Made by a program: the position numbers and the translations under genes. Below the pieces are notes generated by a model that made no database searches, had not been told where the DNA came from, and was given only the letters and a program-made list of their open reading frames with translations. This document shows positions 17,393 through 26,340 of a DNA stretch of 64,000 nt, piece after piece. How positions within the stretch are numbered: position 1 is the stretch's first letter; every line of letters starts with the position of its first letter. The stretch covers positions 356,192-420,191 of the forward strand of contig NZ_NPFW01000002.1 in NCBI RefSeq assembly GCF_002259405.1. The letters are read 5' to 3'. This DNA comes from Rhodococcus sp. 14-2483-1-2. GTDB taxonomy: Bacteria; Actinomycetota; Actinomycetes; Mycobacteriales; Mycobacteriaceae.

Positions 17393-18184
17393 ATGACCAC
17401 GCCTCGTCCCGAACCCCATACCGCCGTCGCCACTGCGAAGTCGGTTCGGCTCGGAGTACTGCTGGCGGCAGTCGGTGGATTCCTCGACGCGTACACCTAC
17501 ATCACCCGTGGCGGAGTGTTCGCCGGCGCGCAGACCGGCAACGTGGTGCTGCTCGGCGTCGATGTCGCCGGCGGCCGCTGGGTCGAGGCACTGGCGTTCC
17601 TACCCCCGTTGGCGGCCTTCGTCCTGGGCGTCGCGACCGCGGAGTTCATCGCGCTGCCCGCGGTTGCGAAGATCGTGCGACGACCGGTGCGGGCAGTGCT
17701 GGTGTTCGAGATCCTCGTGGTCCTCGTCGTCGGATTTCTGCCGGCGACCGTGCCCGATGCGGTGGTCTCGGTGATCCTCGCTCACGTTGCAGGCGTGCAG
17801 GTGACCACCTTTCGCGTGCTGGTGGATTCGCCGTTCAACACCACCATGACGACAGGCAATCTCCGCAGTATGGCGATGGCTGCATTCCATCGAGTGGTCG
17901 AACACGATCTGGAGGCCGGCACCCGCGCCCGACGGTTCGGCGCAGTGATCTCGGGATTCTTCGGCGGGGCGCTGCTCGGCGCAGTCGCGGTCGAGCTGTT
18001 CGGGCTACGGGCGATCTGGGTGGTTGCCCTGATGCTGACCATCGCTCTGGCACTGTTCGTGTTCGACGAGCGCACACCCAGGTCGCTGGCCCCGAAAGGT
18101 CAGTCGTCCAACCGAAGCGGAGCAATCGACTCGAACACATCGCCCGGTCCCGGGTTGCCTTCTGCCGACGAACCGCCCAAGTGA
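17393..18184 (+). CDS. DUF1275 (YoaK-like) membrane protein
   Basis: 263 residues with six or so hydrophobic segments. The DUF1275 signatures are clear: GGFLDAYTYITRGGVFAGAQTGNVV near the N-terminus, and TGNLRSMAMA in the middle. Function of the family is not established. AGGA precedes the ATG. The last 28 codons overlap the convergent monooxygenase gene by 85 bp (18100-18184); the conserved domain ends before the overlap, so the tail may be non-essential. Confidence 0.8.
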   Translation: MTTPRPEPHTAVATAKSVRLGVLLAAVGGFLDAYTYITRGGVFAGAQTGNVVLLGVDVAGGRWVEALAFLPPLAAFVLGVATAEFIALPAVAKIVRRPVRAVLVFEILVVLVVGFLPATVPDAVVSVILAHVAGVQVTTFRVLVDSPFNTTMTTGNLRSMAMAAFHRVVEHDLEAGTRARRFGAVISGFFGGALLGAVAVELFGLRAIWVVALMLTIALALFVFDERTPRSLAPKGQSSNRSGAIDSNTSPGPGLPSADEPPK

Positions 18185-19785
18185 TGCACGACGCCCCACA
18201 CCGCATTCAGCGCGGTGTGGATGGCACCCTCGGCCCAGCCCGCGGTCCACGAGATGTCGTCACCGGCAAGAAAGATTCCTCGGTGCCTGGGGTCGAGCTG
18301 GTGCTGGACGAAGTGGGTGAACAGTCTTTCCTGGTAGCGGTAGTGGCCCGGCAGATTGGCTTTGAAGGCACCCATGAAATCGCGTTCGGTTTCCCAGGAC
18401 AGCGTCACCGGGGTCGAGATGATGTGGCTGCGGAAGTCGACGCCGGGATAGATCTCCTCCAGTGAGCGCAGCATGATGTTCATGCGCTCGGTCGGGTCGA
18501 GGGCCAGCAACTTGAGCGAATCGTCGGACCACGTGTAGGACAGGCAGATCAGCCCGGGCTTGCCCTCGCCCTGGTCGAGTAGGTAGGTGCCGCGACTCAT
18601 TCGATCGGTCAGCGTCATGCTGACCAGGTCTCGCCCGGTGACCGGATCCTTGTCCTTCCAGAACGGCCGATCGACGAGTGCGAACACTTTGGTCGACCCC
18701 ATGTAGTGAGTGCGTTCGATGGCGGTCCAGTGGTCGATGGGGAACAGATCGTCGTCACATCTGATGTTGCTGAGCAACATCCAACTCTGTGCGGTCACCA
18801 CGGCGGCAGCGTAGGTGCGGATGTTGCCGCGGTCGTCGTGGATCGTGGTGCCGCCGTCGGTGCGCCTGATCTCGGTGACCCGCGACATCGTGGTGCCGCC
18901 GTTCAGCGAGGCCACCGAGGTACCCGCGGGCCAGTGCGCCATGGTCGCGGGCGGGTCGGTCCACAGCCGCAGCGGCAGTTGCTGTGATCCGCCGACGATT
19001 CCGCGATGGTGATCGTCCGCTGCGGTGATGACGACACGAAGGATCTCGAGAATGGAGTTGGGATAATCGGTGTCCCATCCGCCCGTTCCGAAGCCGACCT
19101 GGCCGAACAACTCTCGCATTCGGAACGACGAGAAGTGCTCGGACGCAGCGAGAAATCCGTAGAAGGTCTGATCGTCGAACTTCACGATCAGCTCGTTCCA
19201 GATTCGCTTGATCGTCTCCACGTCCCGCCTGCGGATGGCACGTTGCAGGGGAATCAGTTCGGCGTGATCCTCGAGCGTCCTGTTCCACGCCTCGGCCACC
19301 TCGGCGAAGATCGGCGGAAGGTCGTCGAGTTTCTGCGCGTAGTGACTCTCGCCCTTCAGATCGATCACCGTACTCGGGGTCACCTCGGCCAGCGGGTTCG
19401 GAAACGGCGTCGTTTCGAGCCCGACGGCGTCGAGGTAGTGGAACAGCGCGGTAGACGACGGTGGAAACCGCATCGCGCCCATCTCGGCCACCACACCCGG
19501 GTGCCCGTCGAACGGCACCGAACGCATGCGCCCGCCGATCCGATCGGACTCGTACACAACGGGTTTCAACCCGAGTTCGAGCAGCTCGCGCGCAACGACC
19601 ATACCCGCGAGACCACCCCCGATCACCGCGACCTCGGTACCGAGGGCAGCGTCGGGAACGCTGCCGAGGCCGGCCGGGTGCGCCAGGTAATCGTCGTAGG
19701 CGAACGGGAAGTCCGGACCGAACATCGTGAGCGGCTGATCGTCCTCGGATTCGATTGCGCTGTCCGGGGTGACGGGTGTGGTCAT
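18100..19785 (-). CDS. L-arginine/L-lysine 2-monooxygenase-like flavin amine oxidase
   Basis: 561 residues from the ATG at 19785, which overlaps the upstream amidase stop (ATGA). FAD-binding GGGLAG is at 56-61 and GGRMRS at 84-89; the C-terminal FAD block GIFLAGDDISWTAGWAEGAI is intact. The opening FGPDFPFAYDDYLAHPAGLG and many later blocks match what I recall of Pseudomonas DavB, lysine 2-monooxygenase, which turns a basic amino acid into its amide with loss of CO2. Arginine 2-monooxygenase belongs to the same family. A ureohydrolase in the same locus favours arginine, yielding 4-guanidinobutyramide; lysine remains the main alternative. Confidence 0.82.
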   Translation of the reverse strand: MTTPVTPDSAIESEDDQPLTMFGPDFPFAYDDYLAHPAGLGSVPDAALGTEVAVIGGGLAGMVVARELLELGLKPVVYESDRIGGRMRSVPFDGHPGVVAEMGAMRFPPSSTALFHYLDAVGLETTPFPNPLAEVTPSTVIDLKGESHYAQKLDDLPPIFAEVAEAWNRTLEDHAELIPLQRAIRRRDVETIKRIWNELIVKFDDQTFYGFLAASEHFSSFRMRELFGQVGFGTGGWDTDYPNSILEILRVVITAADDHHRGIVGGSQQLPLRLWTDPPATMAHWPAGTSVASLNGGTTMSRVTEIRRTDGGTTIHDDRGNIRTYAAAVVTAQSWMLLSNIRCDDDLFPIDHWTAIERTHYMGSTKVFALVDRPFWKDKDPVTGRDLVSMTLTDRMSRGTYLLDQGEGKPGLICLSYTWSDDSLKLLALDPTERMNIMLRSLEEIYPGVDFRSHIISTPVTLSWETERDFMGAFKANLPGHYRYQERLFTHFVQHQLDPRHRGIFLAGDDISWTAGWAEGAIHTALNAVWGVVHHLGGSSAEGNPGPGDVFESIAPLRLDD

Positions 19786-20618
19786 CGGTCGGTCTCCTGC
19801 TCGGCCCGCGAGGGTCCTGTCGGGTAGAGGTCGGTTCGGCGATCGGCCAGGTGGGTGTTGACGGCGCGTGATCGTTGGAGTCCGGCCGGATCCAGATCCA
19901 CCGTCAGCAACTGTTCGTGCGCGCCTGCACGCGCGAGGTCGGTGCCTCCCGGCGCGACGGCGCAGGTCAGTCCGCAGTAGGTCAGACTCGTCTCCGTGCC
20001 ACAGCGGTTGACGTAGGTGAGGAACAGCTGGCTCTCGTACGCCCGAGTCGGGACGACGTGGGTTGCGATGATCTCGAACGGGGTCATCAGGCCGGTCGGG
20101 ACGATGAGCCACTGCGTTCCGGCGTCGGCGTGCGCGCGAACGGTTTCCGGAAATTCGACGTCGTAGCAGGTGAGCAGGCCGCACCGCAGTCCACCGAAGT
20201 CGAACTGCACCAACAGTTCCGGCCCGGGAGTGAAGTGAGCGCGATCGAGTTCACCGAACAGGTGGGTCTTGCGGTAGCGCGCCACCGACCGACCGGATGC
20301 ATCGACCACCTGCACCGCATTGAACACCGCCTCGCCACCGAGCTTCGAATGACTGCGTTCGGGATATCCGTAGACGATTGCGACGCGGCGAGATCGAGCA
20401 ATTGCGGACACCTTCTCGAAGATCGGACCGTCGAACGGTTCGGCTCGTTCGAGCACCAGATCGCCGATGTCGTACCCGCTGACCGACATCTCCGGAGTCA
20501 CCAGGATGGACGCGCCGGCCGCGGCCGCGCTCCTCGCTGCGTCGTCGAGTGCGGCGAGGTTCGCGTCGACATCGCCGGCGTTCTCCGGCCCTTGGAACAG
20601 CGACACGGTGACGGTCAT
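19782..20618 (-). CDS. Nitrilase-family amidase, probable 4-guanidinobutyramide or 5-aminovaleramide hydrolase
   Basis: 278 residues of the carbon-nitrogen hydrolase family with the catalytic triad Glu43 (TPEMSVSGYD), Lys117 (YRKTHLF) and Cys151 (TCYDVEFPE). In Pseudomonas the same partner, DavA, hydrolyses the amide made by lysine 2-monooxygenase. Both ends overlap neighbours by four bases: its ATG with the XRE-cupin stop and its stop with the monooxygenase ATG. Substrate therefore follows that of the monooxygenase, guanidinobutyramide being preferred from context. Confidence 0.85.
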   Translation of the reverse strand: MTVTVSLFQGPENAGDVDANLAALDDAARSAAAAGASILVTPEMSVSGYDIGDLVLERAEPFDGPIFEKVSAIARSRRVAIVYGYPERSHSKLGGEAVFNAVQVVDASGRSVARYRKTHLFGELDRAHFTPGPELLVQFDFGGLRCGLLTCYDVEFPETVRAHADAGTQWLIVPTGLMTPFEIIATHVVPTRAYESQLFLTYVNRCGTETSLTYCGLTCAVAPGGTDLARAGAHEQLLTVDLDPAGLQRSRAVNTHLADRRTDLYPTGPSRAEQETDR

Positions 20619-21247
20619 TGCGGCAACTCCTGTTTCCTCGTCGGCAACTCCTCGGGCAGTGCGGGTGCCAACACCCACAGGACCTGAGCACCGCCCCTGC
20701 CTTCGGCTCGAAAACTGTGCCTGCGACGCGGCGAGAAGGTGAACGCATCTCCAGGACCGAGCAGCACCTCGTCGCCCGCGAACGTACCGTCCGCTTCGGC
20801 CTCGAAGCTCACCCGCAACTCACCCGTGATCACGTGTACGAACGTGACGTCGAGCGGGAGGCTGTACGCCTCGGCTCCACTCCCGCCGCCGGCGTCGATG
20901 CGGCTCAGCAGCACCTGCACCCGACGCTCCCCCACCGGTGTCAGCAGGTACTCGGTCATCGACTCTCCGCCGAACATGATGCGCGGCAACGACTGTGCCC
21001 GAACCACCTCGCCGGACGGGGCGTCGTCGAACAGGGAGCCGACCGGAAGCTCCAAAGCGGCACAGACCTTGACCAGCGACGCCACCGACGCATTGACCTG
21101 GTCGCGTTCGAGCTTGGACAGATACCCCTTGGTCACTCCACAGGTGTCGGCGAGTGCATCGAGAGTCAGTCGCTTCTTCTGCCGCGCCTCCTTGAGCCGC
21201 GCACCGATACGCGGCGCATCACCGACGACCGCGGTAGCTACCGACAC
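20615..21247 (-). CDS. XRE-cupin transcriptional regulator
   Basis: 210 residues from the GTG at 21247, preceded by AAAGGTGG. Residues about 14-70 are an XRE/SinR-like helix-turn-helix ([32 protein letters not shown], read in parts), and residues about 125-195 a cupin sensor ([29 protein letters not shown]). XRE-cupin proteins such as PuuR commonly control amine and amino acid catabolism. Its stop overlaps the amidase ATG, so it heads the regulator-amidase-monooxygenase operon and diverges from the ureohydrolase. Confidence 0.88.
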   Translation of the reverse strand: MSVATAVVGDAPRIGARLKEARQKKRLTLDALADTCGVTKGYLSKLERDQVNASVASLVKVCAALELPVGSLFDDAPSGEVVRAQSLPRIMFGGESMTEYLLTPVGERRVQVLLSRIDAGGGSGAEAYSLPLDVTFVHVITGELRVSFEAEADGTFAGDEVLLGPGDAFTFSPRRRHSFRAEGRGGAQVLWVLAPALPEELPTRKQELPQ

Positions 21248-21362
21248 CGTTCCACCTTTCAGGAAACACGTGTTGACAAGTCCGGGCATCAGCGTAACGC
21301 TTGGCGGGCGACATGGTCGACCCCACGGTGACCGGTCACCTCGACTTCGGAAGGAATTCTCG
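21248..21362. promoter_or_regulatory. Divergent control region, XRE-cupin operon and ureohydrolase
   Basis: The 115-bp gap contains the perfect palindrome AACACGTGTT (21265-21274), a TTGACA hexamer at 21273-21278 overlapping its edge, and a second perfect dyad AGCGT-A-ACGCT (21291-21301). Placement between the regulator and the gene it would control makes both dyads operator candidates. Confidence 0.45.
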
Positions 21363-22322
21363 ATGAACCCGAGCAATCCCGAGCACGGACCGATCGGCCC
21401 GGTCGACGCCACGAAGGTGCCCCGGTACGCCGAGCCGACCACCTTCGCACGGCTGCCCAGGCTCGACGAGGTGTCTCGCGCCGACGTGACCATCCTCGGC
21501 GTCCCGTTCGATTCCGGAGTGAGCTACCGGCCCGGCGCACGCTTCGGCCCGGGACACATCAGGGCAGCGTCGAAACTGTTGCGGCCCTACAACCCAGCGC
21601 TGCAGGTCTCTCCCTTCGCCCGCCAACAGGTGGCGGATTTCGGTGACATCGGCGTCAATCCATTCGACATCACCGAGGCACTGACCACGGTGCACGACGC
21701 GGTGACGGACCTGCGCGCCGACGGTTCGTCGGTTCTCACCCTCGGCGGCGACCACACCATCGCACTACCGATCCTGCGTTCGCTCGCGCGCGATCACGGG
21801 CCGATCGCGGTGCTGCACTTCGACGCGCACCTCGACACGTGGGACACGTACTTCGGTGCTCCCTACACACACGGCACCCCGTTCCGACGAGCGAGCGAAG
21901 AGGGTCTGATCGATCTGGAACGCTCACAGCACATCGGCATTCGCGGCCCGCTCTACAGCGAGCAGGACCTCGAGGACGATCGTGTGCTCGGCTTCCAGGT
22001 GATTCGGTCCGACGACTACGAGGTCGACGGCGTGGCCAGCATCGTCGAACGGATGCGCCGACGTCTCGACGGCGGCCCGGTCTACGTCTCGGTCGACATC
22101 GACGTTCTCGACCCGGCACATGCGCCGGGTACCGGCACTCCCGAGGCCGGTGGCATGACGTCCCGAGAGTTGCTCAACACCCTGCGCGGACTCGTCGGCC
22201 TGAACGTGGTCGGTGCCGACATCGTCGAGGTGGCACCCGCCTACGATCACGCCGAGATCACCGGAATCGCGGCGGCACATGTTGCCTACGAGCTGTTGTC
22301 GGTGCTGGCCCTCAACCGATGA
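21363..22322 (+). CDS. Ureohydrolase, probable guanidinobutyrase or agmatinase
   Basis: 319 residues with all manganese ligands of the arginase/agmatinase family: His131 in [13 protein letters not shown] at 154-158, and [17 protein letters not shown] with the Asp pair at 245/247 and Glu261. A GGAAGGA ribosome site precedes the ATG. Sequence alone does not separate agmatinase from guanidinobutyrase. No arginine decarboxylase is nearby, while a basic-amino-acid monooxygenase and an amidase are, so release of urea from 4-guanidinobutyrate to give GABA is the better fit. Confidence 0.85.
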   Translation: MNPSNPEHGPIGPVDATKVPRYAEPTTFARLPRLDEVSRADVTILGVPFDSGVSYRPGARFGPGHIRAASKLLRPYNPALQVSPFARQQVADFGDIGVNPFDITEALTTVHDAVTDLRADGSSVLTLGGDHTIALPILRSLARDHGPIAVLHFDAHLDTWDTYFGAPYTHGTPFRRASEEGLIDLERSQHIGIRGPLYSEQDLEDDRVLGFQVIRSDDYEVDGVASIVERMRRRLDGGPVYVSVDIDVLDPAHAPGTGTPEAGGMTSRELLNTLRGLVGLNVVGADIVEVAPAYDHAEITGIAAAHVAYELLSVLALNR

Positions 22323-22334
22323 CTCGCCCGCATC

Positions 22335-23234
22335 TCACCGCCGTGGCAGCACCAGGATCGGCACCGGTGAGTGCCGGATGATCTTGGTCGCCCGCGACCC
22401 GAGGAACACTCGGGCTATCGGCCCCAGTGGCCCGGACGATCCGATGGCCAGCACTTCGCCGTCCTGCCAGTGAACTTCGTCGAGAGCCTCGCGCCAGCTA
22501 CTTGCCATGGCCAGTTCGGTTGTCACCTGTTCGACCGGAAGCCCTACTGCGACTGCGTCGTCCATCGCTGCGGTCAAGGCCTCGCTCAACCCGACGGCGA
22601 GTTCGGTGGCGACGTCGTCCTCGACGCGTAGGCCGACTTCGGGCGGATACATCGTCGCCCCGCGGACGACGAACGACGCGAGGCGGAGCGGAATGCCCGC
22701 GTCGCGGGCGAGTTCGGCGGTCGGGCCCACGACGCGCGAGGCCTCGCTGTCACCGGAGAACGCGCACGTGATCCGGGTCAGAGTGGCGCGTTCGCGCATC
22801 CGATAGCCGCGAGGAGCGAGCGCCACGGTCACCGGGGACGAATGCAGCAGCTTGTCTGCCGTCGACCCGACGACCACCTGCCCCAGAGCGCCGTCGCCCG
22901 AGGACCCGAGAACCAGTACCGAGGCCGAGATGCTCTCGGCCGCCTCGGTCAACGCCGTCGACACCGAGCGGTGTGCGAATCGATGGAACGACGCGGCGAT
23001 GTCGGGTGCTCGATCTTCGAGGTAGTGGCGCGCTTTCGCCTCCGACTCGGCTGCGGTCGTCGCAGCCCAGTCGGCGAACTCCGCATCGACCCGTGCCATC
23101 GACGGAGTCGACCACGGCTTGGGAACCACCGTCGCCACATCGATGTCGGTGCCCGTCGACCGAGCGAGCTGGGCACCGAGATCGAGGGCACCGACGCTGC
23201 CTTTCCCCGGTGCGAAAGCGATCAGGACGCTCAT
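22335..23234 (-). CDS. Universal stress protein, two UspA domains
   Basis: 299 residues as two tandem UspA folds (about 1-140 and 150-299). Each has the ATP-binding type glycine pattern near its end: LGSSGDGALGQVVVGSTADKLL in the first and IGSSGPLGPIARVFLGSRATKII in the second. Its ATG overlaps the stop of the permease gene by four bases (23231-23234), so it is made with the transporter. Usp proteins partnered with transporters often modulate them, but that is inference here. Confidence 0.88.
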   Translation of the reverse strand: MSVLIAFAPGKGSVGALDLGAQLARSTGTDIDVATVVPKPWSTPSMARVDAEFADWAATTAAESEAKARHYLEDRAPDIAASFHRFAHRSVSTALTEAAESISASVLVLGSSGDGALGQVVVGSTADKLLHSSPVTVALAPRGYRMRERATLTRITCAFSGDSEASRVVGPTAELARDAGIPLRLASFVVRGATMYPPEVGLRVEDDVATELAVGLSEALTAAMDDAVAVGLPVEQVTTELAMASSWREALDEVHWQDGEVLAIGSSGPLGPIARVFLGSRATKIIRHSPVPILVLPRR

Positions 23235-24673
23235 CGTGCGCCCTGCTCTTCACCACGCAGCGTCGAGTGGTGCCGACCCCAGAAGTAGTAGAACGTCAAC
23301 ACCACCGCGAGCCAGAGTCCGAACCAGAACCACGTGGTCCAGTGCAGTCCGGACAGGATGTACAGGCACGCGAGGACCGACAGCACCGGAGTCACCGGGT
23401 ATCCCGGAACCTTGAACGGCCGTTCGAGATCGGGCATCGAGCGGCGCAGCACGATCACTCCGATGGACACGACGATGAACGCGACGAGGGTGCCGATCGA
23501 CACCAGGTCCGCCAGCTTGTCGAGCGGAATGAACGCGGCGAGGATCGAGATCACGACGGCGACGACGATCGTGTTGTTGACCGGCGTGTGCGTACGAGGA
23601 CTGACCTTGGCAAAAGCTTTGGGCAACATACCGTCCCGACCCATGGCGAACAGGATTCGAGTCTGTCCGTACATCGTCACCAGGGTCACCGAGAAGATGG
23701 AGATGACCGCACCTGCGGCCAGAATCGTTGCCGGCCAGGCTTGCCCGGTCACGTTGCGCAGGATCTCCGCCAGCCCGGCTTCCTCCTGGCCGGCGAAGTC
23801 GGTCCAGGGCTGAGTCCCCAGGGCGGCCACGGCCACGACGAGATAGAAGACGATGACGACGATCAGTGCCGCAATGATGGCTCGCGGCATGGTCTTCTGC
23901 GGATCTTTCACCTCGTCGCCCGCGGTGGACACCGCGTCGAGTCCGATGAACGAGAAGAAGATCGTGCCCGCGGCAGCCGTCACACCTGCTGCGCCCAAGG
24001 GCATGAAGTCGGAGAAATTGCCGGAGTCGAAGGCAGTGAACCCGACGATCGCGAACAGAGCCAGCACACCGAGTTTGATGACGACCATGACGGCATTGAC
24101 GGCCGCCGACTCGCTCGCACCGCGAATGAGCAGAACTGCGCACAGCACGATCAGCACAACCGCAGGCAGATTCATGATGCCGGGGTCGGCGTCACCGGGC
24201 GCAGCGGACAACGCATGCGGGATGGTGAAGCCGAAGAGGTTGTTCAACAGCTCGTTGAGGTACCCGCTCCACCCGACGGCGACGGCAGCGCTGGACACTC
24301 CGTACTCGAGCAACAGGCAGGCGGCGACGCCCATCGCGACCACCTCGCCCATCGTCACGTACGCGTAGGAATAGGTCGAGCCCGAAACCGGCACCGCCGA
24401 TGCCATTTCGGCGTAACAGATGGCGGCGAGCCCGGCCGCGATACCCGCGGCCAGGAACGAGAGCACCACTGCGGGACCGGCTTCGGGAACCGCGAGCGAC
24501 AGGACGAAGAAGATGCCGGTACCGATGGTGGCACCGACGCCGAACATCGTCAGTTGGAAGGTGCCGATGGTCCGTTCCAGTCCGCCACTGCTCTGCTGGT
24601 CCGGATCCACGATCGGCTTCTTACGAAGCAGTTGCGATCGCAGACTCGATGCAGGTCTGTTCGACGAGGTCAT
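23231..24673 (-). CDS. APC superfamily permease, cationic amino acid transporter type
   Basis: 480 residues with about 12 hydrophobic segments. The start motif LERTIGTFQLTMFGVGATIGTGIFF is characteristic of the CAT branch of the amino acid-polyamine-cation superfamily, with SFIGLDAVSTAGDEVKDPQKTMPRAI in TM6 to loop 6. Start is the ATG at 24673. It is adjacent to a basic amino acid degradation locus, so uptake of arginine, lysine or related compounds is likely. It is coupled to the downstream Usp gene. Confidence 0.85.
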   Translation of the reverse strand: MTSSNRPASSLRSQLLRKKPIVDPDQQSSGGLERTIGTFQLTMFGVGATIGTGIFFVLSLAVPEAGPAVVLSFLAAGIAAGLAAICYAEMASAVPVSGSTYSYAYVTMGEVVAMGVAACLLLEYGVSSAAVAVGWSGYLNELLNNLFGFTIPHALSAAPGDADPGIMNLPAVVLIVLCAVLLIRGASESAAVNAVMVVIKLGVLALFAIVGFTAFDSGNFSDFMPLGAAGVTAAAGTIFFSFIGLDAVSTAGDEVKDPQKTMPRAIIAALIVVIVFYLVVAVAALGTQPWTDFAGQEEAGLAEILRNVTGQAWPATILAAGAVISIFSVTLVTMYGQTRILFAMGRDGMLPKAFAKVSPRTHTPVNNTIVVAVVISILAAFIPLDKLADLVSIGTLVAFIVVSIGVIVLRRSMPDLERPFKVPGYPVTPVLSVLACLYILSGLHWTTWFWFGLWLAVVLTFYYFWGRHHSTLRGEEQGAR

Positions 24674-24796
24674 GTAGGCGACTCCCAACCTGGAGAGAAA
24701 CTCTCGAATCAACCGGTTCGGCTGATTCTGCTCCCCGATCGAGTGATTCGCACACCGAACCGACTCGCACATTTCCGCGAGCACTCCAGGTCGTTC

Positions 24797-25432
24797 TCAG
24801 CTCAGGTGGTGCACCGACGAGCACAGTGCGTCCAACAGATCCGCGTCGTGGCTGATCACGAGGACACCGACCCCCGAATCGACGGCCTGACGCTGCAGCA
24901 CCCTCGCAATCGACGCCGTCGTCGCCGCGTCGAGCATCGACGTCACCTCGTCGCAGATCAGATAGCGCGGCCGTTGGGCCAACGCCCGTGCGACACAGGC
25001 GCGCTGCAGTTGCCCATCGCTGACCTGGTGCGGCCGACGGGTCAGCAGATCGGCGGTCAGACCCACCTGCTCTGCCAGATCTGCGACATCGACTGTGCGC
25101 CCGGCGATGACCCCCGGTTGCTCGATGATCGATCGCAGGGTCATCCGTGGATCGGTCGCCTGCCGCGGAGACTGGAACAGCAACGCGATCCGTGCACGCG
25201 AGCTCGCGGGTACCGAATATCCGACGCCTCGCACGGCGGTTCCGTCGAGCAGCACCGTTCCGGTGTGGGGTTTCTGCAGCAACGCAAGCACTCTCGCGAG
25301 GGTTGTCTTCCCGCTACCGGACGGGCCGGTCAGTCCCGTGATCGTTCCCGGCTCGACAGAGACGGTGACCTCCGTCAACACATCACAGCCACCTGGGTAG
25401 CCGGCGCTCACGGCCACCGCATCGAGGCTCAT
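24797..25432 (-). CDS. ABC transporter ATPase (OppF/NikE type)
   Basis: 211 residues, short but complete as a core ATPase: Walker A GPSGSGKTT (about 34-42), Q-loop LLFQSPRQATDPRMTL, signature VSDGQLQR in place of LSGGQ (Ser and first Gly conserved, D for G), Walker B YLICDEVTSMLD, and H-loop VISHD. The C-terminal oligopeptide-binding extension of OppF is missing. Its ATG overlaps the preceding ATPase gene stop (ATGA, 25429-25432). It is the last gene of the five-gene importer operon. Confidence 0.88.
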   Translation of the reverse strand: MSLDAVAVSAGYPGGCDVLTEVTVSVEPGTITGLTGPSGSGKTTLARVLALLQKPHTGTVLLDGTAVRGVGYSVPASSRARIALLFQSPRQATDPRMTLRSIIEQPGVIAGRTVDVADLAEQVGLTADLLTRRPHQVSDGQLQRACVARALAQRPRYLICDEVTSMLDAATTASIARVLQRQAVDSGVGVLVISHDADLLDALCSSVHHLS

Positions 25433-26340
25433 CGGTGCACTCTCGTTCGGTACGACCGCGCGCCGACCGTCACCATTTCCGTGGGTCCACCGGACTGTGA
25501 AGACAGTGGACGGCGGAGGTGGTAGACGCATTCGTCGGGTAGGTCCGTCAACTCGGGCGGCGATCCCGGTAGTGGAGTCATCCCTCGGGACGGCAGCGCG
25601 CCCAGCAGGTCCCGGGTGTACTCGTGCAGCGGTTCCTCGAGCACCGACGCGGCAGGGCCCGTTTCCATGATTCGTGAGGCGTACATGACGGCGATGCGGT
25701 CGGCGACTTTCGTCCTGATCAACGACGACAGGTCGTGGGTGATCAGCAGTACGGCTGCGCCGTCGTCGGCGGCCGCCCGCAGCAGGGCGAGCACGTGGTC
25801 GGCGGCGGCGCGGTCGAGGTTCGAGGTGGGCTCGTCTGCGACGATCACCGTGGGATCCGCGGCCAGCGCTCCGGCGAGAGCGACCCGCTGCGCCATTCCG
25901 CCGGAGAGTTGATGCGGGTAGCGATCGAGGTGTGCCGGAGCAAGCCCCACCCGCTCCGCCAGCCGATCGGGCGTGGACGAGGCTCCGTGTGCGGCGATCG
26001 TTTCGTCGAGTTGCGATCGGGCGGTACGGGTGGGCGTGAGATGCGTTGCCGCGGACTGGGGAATCAGCGCGACGTCTCTGCCCCGAAACCCTGCCGCTCT
26101 CGTCACGTCGAATTCTCGCTCCGCGGTGGTGACCACGACCGACCCGCTCACGGTGGTCCCGACCGGCAACATCGCCATCACCGTCGCCGCGAGAATCGAC
26201 TTGCCACAGCCCGACTCGCCGACCAGCGCGGTCACCGTCCCGGCCGGTACCTCGAGATCGACATCGGAGGCAGCGTGCACCCACCGTCGACCGATCGGAA
26301 TGCGGACGGACAGGCGTCGGACGGAGAGGCCACGAGTCAC
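25429..26340 (-). CDS. ABC transporter ATPase (OppD/NikD type)
   Basis: 303 residues from the GTG at 26340, which overlaps the permease stop (GTGA). It has Walker A GESGCGKS, Q-loop IPQSAATHLTPTRT, signature LSGGMAQR, Walker B VIVADEPTSNLD and the switch LITHD. Unlike its partner it carries the C-terminal extension seen in OppD/DppD (EEPLHEYTRDLLGALPSRG followed by a cysteine-containing tail with DECVYHLR); only one cysteine is present there, so an OppD-type iron-sulphur site is unlikely. Confidence 0.9.
   Translation of the reverse strand: MTRGLSVRRLSVRIPIGRRWVHAASDVDLEVPAGTVTALVGESGCGKSILAATVMAMLPVGTTVSGSVVVTTAEREFDVTRAAGFRGRDVALIPQSAATHLTPTRTARSQLDETIAAHGASSTPDRLAERVGLAPAHLDRYPHQLSGGMAQRVALAGALAADPTVIVADEPTSNLDRAAADHVLALLRAAADDGAAVLLITHDLSSLIRTKVADRIAVMYASRIMETGPAASVLEEPLHEYTRDLLGALPSRGMTPLPGSPPELTDLPDECVYHLRRPLSSQSGGPTEMVTVGARSYRTRVHR

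Noticed and set aside
19786..20184. Longer N-terminus for the basic amino acid monooxygenase
   Set aside because: The added sequence is the shadow of the amidase gene; homologues I recall begin close to the FGPDFPFA block.
18100..20618. Tryptophan 2-monooxygenase/indoleacetamide hydrolase pair for auxin synthesis
   Set aside because: The flavoenzyme matches DavB rather than IaaM in its opening and internal blocks, and the partner is a nitrilase-family enzyme, not the amidase-signature IaaH.
12920..22322. Lysine catabolism by the DavB-DavA-DavT-DavD route
   Set aside because: Kept as an alternative but ranked lower, because a ureohydrolase with its own divergent promoter sits in the locus and no glutarate-specific gene is seen.
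22973..25525. Very long plus-strand open frame of 850 codons opposite the Usp, permease and ATPase genes
   Set aside because: It is antisense to three well-supported genes, rich in Arg, His and Gln, has no motif, and follows the codon-position GC bias of the true genes on the other strand.
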